From contig OX457024.1 of assembly GCA_949752745.1 (NCBI GenBank), forward strand, positions 112,038,104-112,102,103: DNA of 64,000 nt, in the 5' to 3' direction. The notes below the pieces were generated by a model. That model saw only the letters and a program-made list of their open reading frames with translations. It made no database searches and was not told the origin of the DNA. Shown here in pieces: positions 55,101 through 64,000 of this stretch. The DNA comes from Protula sp. h YS-2021. Taxonomy: Eukaryota > Annelida > Polychaeta > Sabellida > Serpulidae. Made by a program: the position numbers and the translations under genes. Numbering within the stretch: the first letter of the stretch is position 1; each line of letters begins with the position of its first letter.

Positions 55101-55965
55101 TACATTATATCTATACTATATCTACATTGTATTTACGTGAGATCTATATGATATCTATATTAAATTTACAGTGTATATATGATATGTCTACATAACATCG
55201 ACATTATAACGACAATATATCTACGTTATATCTACGATATATTTACATTTTACCTACATTATTTCTGTATTATATCAACATTAAATATAAATTATATCTA
55301 TATTATATCTACATTATGTCTGTATTATATCTAAATTCTATCTGCATTATATTTGTATTATATCTAAATTACATCTATGTTATATATGTACTATATCGAA
55401 ATGAAATCTGCGTTATATCTTGATTACATCTATATCCTATCTACATCATGTCTGCCTTATATTTATATTAAATATTCATTAAATCTGCATTATATCTACA
55501 TTATATCTACATTTAATATAAATTTTTATGCATTTTTATGACTTTATTTTATCTGAATTGTGCCACAATTACATATACATTATCTGTAAGACATATACAT
55601 TATAGGTACATAATGTCTATACTATATCAATGTTATACCTGTGTGATATCTAAATTATATCCATTATATCTATATTATATCTAAAGTTTATCTACATTTT
55701 ATCTATATTATATCTATGTCATATCAGAGTTATATCTACAATATATCTGCATTATAACCACGATATATCTACGCTACATCTACATGATATCTGTATTATA
55801 TATACATTATATTAACATCATATATACACTATTTCTATATTATATTTATATTCTATCTATATTATATTTATAATATATCTACAATATATCTTCAGTGTAT
55901 CTATACTATATCTATGTCATATCAGAATTATGTCTACATTACATCTGCATTACATCTGAATACGT
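52150..55965 (+). repeat. ATATCTACATT satellite (11-12 bp), 3.8 kb, with inverted first 160 bp
   Basis: Several hundred imperfect copies of TATATCTACATTA. From 52150 to about 52310 the reverse complement dominates (AATAGAGATATAAT). From about 52320 onwards the forward form does. The array stops at about 55965, where Polinton polymerase sequence begins, and resumes at 59160. Tyr/Ile/His-rich open frames through it are periodic artefacts. Confidence 0.92.
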
Positions 55966-55969
55966 GTTA

Positions 55970-58114
55970 AGACATACTTGAAGAAAGTTTTCAAACATGT
56001 CAGCCAGCAGTAACACATCTGATTTCAGGTATAAGTCATGGTATTCACCAAATGTGGTACAGTTGAATGTATCCCACACCTGCGCATGCGCATAATCCTC
56101 ATTGCTAATGTCCTCTTCACTGAGCAGACTGTAAAACTTGTCTTTGACGGCAGTTGTGTTTCAACAAACTTGGATGACTCATCCACGTAATCATAGGGGT
56201 ACACTCCTTTTCTCAACAGTAAATCTTGTTGGTCGCTATCGTGAATCTGTGACGTCATGTTGTAGAAGTTATCTTTCCCTTCTGCTGCCAGGTTGGATAC
56301 CAACTTCTGTAGAGAGGTACTCATGAACTGAAAGCTGTCTGTAAATTTTAGATTGCTCAATGAATGCATGGTGAATGAAATATGTTTCTCAACGGTGTTG
56401 GGAATGACTGTAATGGTTTCATTTTTGAATTTCCCAATTTCCTCCATGATCAAATGACTGTCATAGCCTCGTAAATTGTGGAAAAATACAGGAATGATAA
56501 AAGAATCTTTATCCCCCTGCTGATCTTTTCTAAGTCGGAATGGTAAGTTGCATTCATTATGTGCAGCTCCGCGGTATTTGCCATTGATGTGGTCATGATC
56601 TCTCACACGATCTGCTCCTAGAGGCTCATGACAAATGTAGCAATCGACAGCGTTCTTGAAATTCTCTTTGTCTTCACGAGTCATCACCATTTCCTTTGGC
56701 TGTTGTAAACCATGCACAATACGATCACGTTCATTCACCATATGGTCTGAAAAGCCTTTCACAGCATTATCTCCTCGATACGCCACTGGTGCACGTATGT
56801 CATACTGGCTCACAACCACATAGGCGAAGCTGTTTGGACGATGATGCTGATACTTGTCTCCTTCTTCATGCCTTTTCGTGAAACATTCAAAGTCGGCATA
56901 AATCACAAAAGGCACTCGCTGTTGTTTGGCTACATGCTTAAACTTGATAAACGGTTTCTTAGGGAATGATAAACGTTGTGCTCCATGCTTGCCACACACT
57001 TCACGATGCTCATCTAAAAGAAACAATGAAAAGTAGCTCCATCATGTTTTGATCGATAAGCCATAAGTCTGCTGAAATTTTTGATGATACAGTAATGCCT
57101 TTTCTTATCATTGCTAATCAAAAGTAAGTTGGTTTATTCGCGCTGGTGTTTCGACTCAGTTGTATCGGAACAACTACATCATGTTCATATCCAAACACAT
57201 TGATGGACACATCGTTCTCCTTTTCAAACTTTGTAATGTCCGTAATCATTATTGGAAATGTCATGCCTTCCACCTTTAATTCCTTCTCAAATGGCTAGCA
57301 ATGATTCACACGCTGTGGGTTTCTGTCATGAGGATGAATATGAGTCAATACAGACCATAAGAAGCACTTTTTGTCGTCATTCTGAATGTTTAATACAGCC
57401 TTTGTATTCTTCACTTTCTTCGGTAGTGGGATAAAACTACTCGCTTCCAGTGGCGCTACGTAGCTGTATGCACTTCAGTGTATAGTATGTTATCCAACAC
57501 CCAGCCAGAACCTTGTCGCTCATGTTCGTCAAACTTGGTAAACAATTTTTTATAGGCTTCTGGCAAGTCCTTCTCAATATCCGCCGGATTGTATGCTGCA
57601 TATGTTGGACTGCTGATGAAGGCATTATCCACTTGTTCTACCATAACACCTTCAGCATTCGCCGTCATTTTCTCGAAACGAGCATGCACCACAAAATACC
57701 ATTGCATTCCATTGTTTAACGTTTCTAGTAAATGTCTCTTGATACGATTCTATTGTTGCCACATTTCAAGCAGTAAATCCGATCCATCCTCAGGCTCAAA
57801 CCGTTTTCCTGTGCATTTTCACCAAGACTCACTCTTCTACCTCTGCCTACTTGTACTGTCTTTTGTTCTTCCATCGGTACACATGCTTGAGCCTCAAACG
57901 CATCCAAAGAAGAAAACATCTTAGTACATCCACAGCAGAGGACTGGATCTGGTCTGTCAACACCATCTTGCAAAGTCCTTCGTCTCTTGGTTTCAATCTT
58001 CTCAACAAACTCTTCACGAGCACATTTCAACTTGGCTGGTTTGCATGTAAGTGCTACGAACAATTCCAGAGATGGAAATGTCACATTGCAATCATGACAG
58101 AAGGCTGTTGCCAT
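55970..58114 (-). pseudogene. Polinton protein-primed DNA polymerase B, N-terminal half, multiply broken
   Basis: The replicative polymerase of the element. From the ATG at 58114 a stretch of about 129 residues with three Cys pairs (FCHDC, CCGC, YCLKCG) ends in TAG at 57727. This may be the polymerase N-terminus or a separate zinc-finger gene. Next, in shifting frames, come QWYFVVHARFEK and SGWVLDNILYTEVHTA (57707-57456), SSFIPLPKK and a region with an in-frame TAG near 57295, then FGYEHDVVVPIQLS. The longest open part (57026-56025) has Exo I YADFECFT, an HNH-like zinc insert CYICHEPL...DRVRDHDHINGKYRGAAH..CN, and Exo II FHNLRGYDSHLI. A frameshift near 56150 precedes DLYLKSDVLLLADMFE in another frame. 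The palm catalytic motifs are absent, lost at the truncation. It is clearly inactive. Confidence 0.85.
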
Positions 58115-58117
58115 CGC

Positions 58118-58148
<31 letters not shown>

Positions 58149-58186
58149 GCTAGAACTGAAATGGGTGAAATACACGTTTCACTCTT

Positions 58187-58195
58187 CCTTTTATA
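58187..58195 (-). promoter_or_regulatory. Terminal-repeat promoter TATA box, element 2
   Basis: TATAAAAGGAAGAGTGA from 58195 leftwards is identical over 17 bases to the box at 4346. It lies 73 bases before the ATG at 58114. The leader between them contains an (AAC)n tract of about ten units. Confidence 0.75.
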
Positions 58196-58674
58196 CCACT
58201 TCAATGTGATCAAAATATGGTGTGTAACTTGTTCAAATTAGTCAAACTTGTTGACTCAGCAGAATTTATCGCTGCTTGACATGGATGTCTTACTCATACA
58301 TTTATACTACTTTGATGTAATCAAAATATGGTGTGTAACTTGTTCAAAGTTGTCAAAAATTGTTAAAATTGCTGACTCAGCAGAATTTATCACTGATAAC
58401 GTCTTACTCATTTATACCACTTAGATGCAATCAAAATATGGTGTGTAACTTACCAAAACTTGTTAAAATTGCTGCACAGCAGAGACATCTGGCGGTGAAG
58501 CTTGACGATGGTATTCATCCGCCAACATGGTATTCATCCGCAAAATAACACATCGCCACTGTAAACTGAATCAAACAGTGAAATTTTCATTCAAATCGGC
58601 CAACTATAGCGAAAGTTATCTCAATTTTTACAAAGTTAAAATGGCGGCATATCAAATTATGCATACAGCCGCCG

Positions 58675-58832
58675 ATGCAAATATCCTGTGATCAGTTTAT
58701 AACAAAAACTTTACATAAAACAGAATCAAACAGTGAAATTTTCATTCAAATCAACTAAGTAGAGCGAAAGTTATCACACTTTTTCCACTTTTTTACAAAG
58801 TTTCAATGATGCTTGCAACCACCTATGCAAAT
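58675..58832 (+). promoter_or_regulatory. Two octamer motifs in the terminal repeat
   Basis: ATGCAAAT at 58675-58682 and 58825-58832, once per internal direct repeat. The near-match TATGCAAAA occurs in each G-rich unit of element 1. Confidence 0.45.
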
Positions 58833-59152
58833 ACCCACTTACTGATATGGCTGTCACTGTTGTTGCAGCTCATATGAGTGGGGAGCTCATCCTTATATAT
58901 TACTCAGACCGCATGAAAATCCCACCAAACAGCTCTTGTTCTCAGCTGACTTGGTAGAATGTTGCTCTGCTACGGGGGGGGGGGGGGGGTCGGTACATAG
59001 TATGTCCTGGGGGGAGGTCCTCACTTTTTTAACCACAGGGTCTGTCCCGGTTGCTATCTAGGGGGCATCATGACTTTGTTACCATGGTTACGTCGCCTAT
59101 GACGTCATTAGGACGTCACTTCCTGTGCAAGAACTGTCCTTTTCACACTACT

Positions 59153-59340
59153 TTTATTTCTGTATTCTGCTTCTAGAATGTCTGTGTTATATCTCTCATA
59201 CCTCTTTTATATCTCTATTATATGTGCGTTATATCTATCTAATATTTATAGTATATTTATATCTTTTCTAGATCATTTCTATGTTATACCTATACTATAT
59301 CCTTATGATGTCTCTATTATATCTCTGCTATTTTTTAATT
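59153..59340 (+). repeat. Continuation of the ATATCT satellite
   Basis: GTTATATCTCTCATACC, TTTTATATCTCTATTATAT and similar units resume right after the Polinton terminus, showing that the element interrupts one array. Confidence 0.85.
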
Positions 59341-59663
59341 CAAGTGTCGTTCAACATGTACTTCTCAGCATTTAATCCTATTACTACCATACACCACAAC
59401 GCCTTCGACCCAAAGCTGACAGTTGTGACTTTCAGACCAGACCAAGGGGGAAATACGTTGTGTTGTACGTTCTGTGTGTGCATGTATCTATGCGTGTGTG
59501 TTAGTCTGTTCTGAACAAAATGTTGTGTGCAGGATATCTCAAGAACGTCATATGACGTCATTACGTAAATATTGTATACATTTTCAATAAAATCTTGTGT
59601 GCATAATATCTAGAGTTATATCAAGTTCTTACTTGCATGATTATTTCTTGGATCCATCGGAGG
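59341..59663 (+). repeat. Dispersed repeat B, copy interrupted on the right
   Basis: TATGACGTCATTACGTAAAT, AAAATCTTGTGTGCATAATA and TTATTTCTTGG follow the copy at 36046-36160 up to about 59653. The matching continuation (AAATCCTTGTGTGCCCAG, GTCGCTGAACATCG) is found after 60740. Confidence 0.6.
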
Positions 59664-60737
59664 ACCCTCCGCAAATACGCCCATGAGCGTTTTCATGCAG
59701 ATGTGTCAAAACACATCGGTGGGCGTGTACCCGAGCCAGTGGGCGTTTATTACAATACATTTTGTACAAAACGGGCCCACGTATACACCCATTGAAAGAA
59801 CCGGTATATTTAACTCAATTTACCAAACTACTAATACATGTGTTTATTTATTTAATTACACAGTAGGACAATCCTCTTTTAACTGCTACTCTAAACATGT
59901 ACCCCGGTATTTAAGATAAAAAACACCCGTTGAGGAGGAAACGAAAATCAGGGAAACAGGATGTTTCCCCCTTGGTGGTTCCTCCCCTAAGGCGGTTACC
60001 CCCTGGCGGTCTCCCCTCTTACCACGGCATGAAATATTTTCAGACTTACTTTCCTTACAGATGTATATAGACCACAGGGTTTTTGATGTTTTTAATCTAT
60101 GTAATTAAGTGAGTGATATATTGAATTTTTGACTGAATCAATGAAACGCCAGATCTGGTGTTGTGTTCATTGCATGGACGAGAATTGCTATTGCTTCTTA
60201 GCCATCGCCGCCAGAGTAGACTACTAATGATTATGTTTTTCCGTTTGGTTTATTTATGGATATCAGAACGTAAATGGTTGTATAAAAAGCCCACCAAAAA
60301 GTAGCCAAATTATCACATCAAGATGGAATTCATTACGACTATACGAGGAAAGCAGAAATGGTCTTATGACGGGTTCTTGTATCTAAATTAAGTGTTTGAT
60401 TGTAATTTGCGTAAGTGGATTTTAAAGCAGATTCATTTTCTATAGATAATGTAAACACTTAGACCCCCCCCCAAAGAGGGGCAAGAGGGACGTAAAAAGG
60501 GACGCTTTCAAACTGTAGGTCGAAATGTACAAGTTTCGCTGATTTCAGTTTTGCTGAATCAAAAAAATCTGCCGTGTGGTGGGGGGAGAAGGATGGGGGA
60601 AGTCAACCTACGGGGGTGATCGCCGGGGAGCGGGAGTCCGCCGGGGAGGGGGAAATCGCCGGCGGTGGGGGAAGACCGCCTAGACCCGAAAATTAGGGGG
60701 TGGGCGTATGTGCGAGCTTGGGCGTATTTGCGAGGAT
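59664..60737. mobile_element. Candidate small DNA transposon with inverted ends
   Basis: The left end CCTCCGCAAATACGCCCA (59666-59683) and the right end TGGGCGTATTTGCGAGG (60719-60735) are inverted, with one gap. TGGGCGT motifs recur inside both ends, and GGCGGT/CCCC-rich stretches at 59965-60020 and 60590-60680 are also inverted. The interior has no transposase. A target duplication is not clear. Confidence 0.4.
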
Positions 60738-61040
60738 TTACGGTAAAATCCTTGTGTGCCCAGTTTCTAAGTCGCTGAACATCGTAAAAAGTTCAAACTG
60801 GGTGGGATTCTTGGTAGTTCGTACCGACTTTTACGTAAATATTTCCTCGGCCAGACAGACGGTTCTTCCAACTTTCGACGAGTGTAGCGAACTTGCTAAA
60901 GAATTATCAACTGTGCTGCATTTTGCTGTGTGTAACCTTTAATTTTGTTCCCAAGGCGACCTGTGTAAACAATTTTTGTAATGTCTTGGGTCCGATTGAT
61001 TATGCTCTGAGTCCTGGAGCCTGGAGAGACATCCAGACGG
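60738..61040 (+). repeat. Dispersed repeats B and A, adjacent copies
   Basis: 60745-60830 carries the repeat B core (GCTGAACATCG, TTCAAACTGGGTGGGATTC). 60905-61010 carries repeat A (GCATTTTGCTGTGTGTAACC, TGTCTTGGGTCCGATTGATT). Confidence 0.7.
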
Positions 61041-62799
61041 TGCCCAGAGATGTTTCGATGTCCTCCCTTCCCTCCGCCATGAGATTCTGATGTGAAGATG
61101 TTTAGGGCCATGATGTCAAGTTCTTCCTCGACCCGGTGTTTTCGTTTGTTCACGTCGGTATTGACTATGTCTCGTGAAGTCACGCAGTAGTTGTTGTAGA
61201 GATTGACTGGCTTTCAAGACATTTAACAGTTTTCCACGATCCCACGTTAGTCATTGACGAAACTAAAATTCCGCCAGCCATTCGACATGCCACAGTAAGA
61301 AACGCCAAAAGATCAAAACGGTTGGTGATAGGAAAAGAAAACTGAACTTGCAAACTGTCAGATGAGCAAGAAATCGCCAGTGTATCAGTTAAATATTTTC
61401 TGTGTGGTTAACTTGTGTAAAGGTTTCTGTTTCTTTTTTTTTTGGGGGGGGGCGGGGGGATGGTTGTCTTATGGTCCCCAAATTTTGCTTGTAAAACCGT
61501 GAAAACATCACGCACTGTCGACACTTTGACATGACCGGAAATAGAGCTACAGGGGCAGTGTCTACCTTTGGCAAAATATTCTTTATCTGTTAAAATGAAA
61601 AAATTTGCTTTTTCTAAGGTTTAGAAATTGTACGCGACATTATGTTTATCTAATGTTTTGGTTGTTTTGGTAGCTCTCGAATGGTAATTTTATCGTTGCC
61701 TGTTTTAGAAATGTAAACAAGCTGAGGTATTGAATCTGTTAGTGAATCAGCAGTTTTCTCCCCACCAAGGGGATACGCTTGTTTATGTGCGTGCGTTTTG
61801 GGGTGGGGGAGGGGATGGGGCAGTCCACTGTAAAAGTCAAGTTTACACCTAAATTTAGCACTCTCTCACCCCCTCCTCGTCATCATTTCTAGATAATCGG
61901 CGCAATGTGTGTCGCTAAAACCTATTAAAACGCAACTATCGAACGTGACTCGCTATAGAATAACTGGAGATGCAGTGCACAGCTAACTGATCATTGTAGT
62001 GCTAGCTTTCAGATCGTTCACACTCAAAAATGGAACTAGCCATATTTTGAACTTGCTGTGTGCTCGACAGTTTTCATGGTTAATGAGATACTTAACTGTC
62101 TTATATCTTAAGCTTATACGCTTAGGTATGTTTCAGGCTAGATTTCATCATTATGCAGACAAGTTTAATGGTTTCAATTTTGATATGACTTAATTGTTGT
62201 AACATCTTGGAATATTAAAACACAATAGCTGAAACGCGTGGAAAGAAAAACCGTGTGTGGTCTGCTATAAGAGTGTTTCAATCGAAACGTTTGCGTAAAA
62301 CCTTGAAGCCGCTCAGTTCACTCATGCCATGCAGTTAAAAGTTGGTTCTCTCCCTCTTCCCTTTCAAAAGTTGAATTCCACGGGCGTAGTGTCTTTGCAT
62401 TAAAAACAGCGTTGCTTGTGTTCAGATTTCTGTTGTTGTTCTGTTGCTGTTGAAAGTTAGTTCGATTGATATTTGTGTTTTCTGTGTTTGCAAGGAACGC
62501 GTTTTAAATAGTTTCACATATTGTGATGAGAAAATGTAGTTCCTTGTTCTTTGGTCGCTGTTAGCCATGTTTTTGCATGCGGTAGAAAAGAACTAGTGTA
62601 CTTAAAAATAATGCTTCCCCCGTTTAAGAAATATGGCCGTGGCATAAAGCCGGAAAATTCCATTTGTAGATTTAAATTTTAGCACGTTTTTTGGACTTAT
62701 AGTGTTTGTGTTTCTTGTCGTTTGTGTGGGCGTTGCTGTAGCGTGCAATCTGCTCATTATGAGGACAGCGTAAATAAAACAAATGGTGTCCGCAAAACA
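61041..62799. other. Noncoding sequence
   Basis: No gene is established. At about 61184-61345 a 46-codon open stretch on the plus strand (WLSRHLTVFHDPTLVIDETK and following basic residues) looks more protein-like than its surroundings. I could not identify it. A G-run lies at 61441-61458. Confidence 0.35.
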
Positions 62800-62960
62800 A
62801 TTTGGTTGTAATAACGTTTTAAGAACGTTTTTTCCAAACCATTTTATGTTGCAGAAAACGTTTTCTGGAGGTTGTATTTGAAGTACCGGAAAACGTTTTA
62901 AGATCCTTTAAAACGTTTTCTAAAGCACGTTTTGAAAATGTTTTCGTAAAACTGGGGCTT
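62800..62960. repeat. AAAACGTTTT palindrome cluster
   Basis: Five AACGTTTT-type palindromes in 160 bp (AAAACGTTTTCTGG, AAAACGTTTTAAG, AAAACGTTTTCTAAAG and variants), spaced 20-35 bases apart. Confidence 0.6.
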
Positions 62961-63239
62961 CAAAAGTGGTATCGGGGGGCGTTGGGCGATTACAAAAAGT
63001 GGGCATTTGCGAGTTTTTTTTATAATTGATCCCTCTCTCCTTAAAGTTTGAATGACATAATACAATGGTATTTTAGTTTATTACGATTGGCTTGTTGTTA
63101 TTTAATAACAATAATTAAACAATCGCCCAAACTCTTATTTTTTGGCTTTGGGCTGAGGGGGTGGGGCAATTACAAGAGGAAGCGTTTGTTAGAAAGAACA
63201 CGCTACTTTGTAACCTTTAAAAACAGTAAGCATTGAAAC
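62961..63239. other. Noncoding sequence
   Basis: Nothing recognisable. Confidence 0.4.
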
Positions 63240-63602
63240 GTTTTAGACCCCAAACGGGCCGGAACGGGGATCTATAGGGTTGCCCTCTGTTCGTCCGTCC
63301 GCGCGTCGGTCTGTCCGTCCGTCCGTCCGTCCGCCTGCCCGTCCGTGTGTCACTTTGGATGTTGTTGTGTTTCCACGCAAGTTCTCCTAAACTATTTGCC
63401 CTAGGAACACGCAACCTTGCACAGTGCAAACATATATATTGAAGTTGTGCAACGTCGTTATTTTTCAAATCGGTAGAAAATTGCCAAAATGGCGACTTGT
63501 CAAAACTTGCCAATTTATCAGATAACTCTAATGTAAGACTTTGGTGTTTTCCGCGCGAGTTCTAGGAAACTATTCACCGTAGGCATATGTTACCTTGCTC
63601 AG

Positions 63603-63701
<99 letters not shown>

Positions 63702-63775
63702 TTAAGTTGTGCAACGTCGTGTTATTTTTCAAATAGGTAAAAAATTGCCAAAATGGTGACTTGTTGTGTCCGGTT
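63240..63775 (+). repeat. Dispersed repeat E locus with CCGT tract and (TA)n expansion
   Basis: It starts with ACGGGCCGGAACGGGGATCT and a GTCCGTCCGTCCGTCCG tract (63290-63345), followed by two repeat E units (GTTGTGCAACGTCG, then TTTTTCAAATCGGTAGAAAA). The TA core is short in the first unit and expanded to about 95 bp in the second (63605-63698). Confidence 0.8.
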
Positions 63776-64000
63776 TTACCAAAGTCCTCTAGCAAATCGA
63801 ATTTGTACGAACATTTGGGTCGTAGTTGTGGCATGTTTTTTTCCGTTTTTTAGTTTTTCCGTGGAACTAGTCAGAGGTCGCTAGGGCTAGAAAAAGGAAA
63901 CTTGGATATGATAAGCTTCAGTATGTCTAGTTGAGCCTCTGTTTTTTTAATATCCACTTTATTTTTCAATTAAAAAACGACAAAACAAATTGTTGGGCGA
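63776..64000. other. Noncoding sequence to window end
   Basis: No gene or repeat is recognised. Confidence 0.4.

Larger units (their letters stand above)
55966..59152 (-). mobile_element. Truncated Polinton end carrying DNA polymerase B, inserted in the satellite
   Basis: The right terminus is at 59152 (CACACTACT). The promoter, octamer-like sites and CRE/ETS pair are arranged as in the element at 1-5407. The coding part reads leftwards from 58114 and is cut at about 55966 in the middle of the polymerase, where satellite sequence begins. The right flank is tttatt followed by satellite. With the left end missing no target duplication can be tested. Since its genes differ from those behind the 5407 terminus, the two are probably opposite ends of the same type of element. 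Confidence 0.8.
58175..59152. repeat. Polinton terminal repeat, element 2
   Basis: It holds two to three promoter-like units (CAAAATATGGTGTGTAACTT near 58211, 58320 and 58432), two 130-150 bp direct repeats with AATCAAACAGTGAAATTTTC (58570 and 58727), a G-run at 58974-58989 followed by GTCGGTAC, the CRE/ETS pair at 59100-59123 and the tip at 59131-59152. The part order is as in 4316-5407. Confidence 0.7.

Overview
The window looks like nuclear DNA of an animal, most likely a marine invertebrate. This rests on its transposon families (Polinton/Maverick, BEL/Pao, Ty3/Gypsy, Helitron-like), its AT-rich and satellite-rich intergenic sequence, and spliced host-type exons. I cannot name the species; a mollusc-like genome is a guess from the repeat style. 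Most of the 64 kb is repeats and decayed mobile elements. Only two host-type genes are supported: a large ankyrin-repeat exon (about 11.9-13.8 kb) and two phase-compatible exons of an NHL-like beta-propeller protein (about 50.9-51.9 kb).

Positions 1-5407 are the right end of a Polinton (virus-like DNA transposon). All genes are on the minus strand and tightly packed: packaging ATPase (frameshifted and cut by the window edge), chromodomain integrase, several small paralogous proteins, a broken NADAR-domain gene and a Cys/His-rich protein. Several have TATA boxes. The element ends in a terminal repeat of about 1.1 kb that holds repeated promoter-like units, a G-rich 80-90 bp tandem repeat, and a cluster of CRE (TGACGTCA) and ETS (CACTTCCGG) sites.

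Positions 55.97-59.15 kb are a second, truncated Polinton end of the same family. It has a matching promoter and tip, but reads into a broken protein-primed family B DNA polymerase. The fragment sits inside a 4 kb ATATCTACATT satellite that continues on its far side.

Positions 6.4-9.6 kb are a decayed BEL/Pao retrotransposon (+). Positions 40.2-43.8 kb are a decayed Ty3/Gypsy element (-) whose integrase core is deleted. From 15.4 to 23.8 kb lie two nested tandem systems: a diverged repeat of about 145 bp, then a higher-order array with 1.2-1.3 kb units in two subtypes. From 26.9 to 38.6 kb there is a mosaic of small dispersed repeats, many with internal tandem repeats; some have hairpins, and some have Helitron-like CTAG ends. 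From 44.3 to 50.6 kb lie a GATATC-palindrome minisatellite, a 1.6 kb tandem duplication and a CRE-rich minisatellite beside the NHL gene. The last 4.8 kb holds dispersed repeats, a candidate inverted-repeat element and (TA)n expansions.
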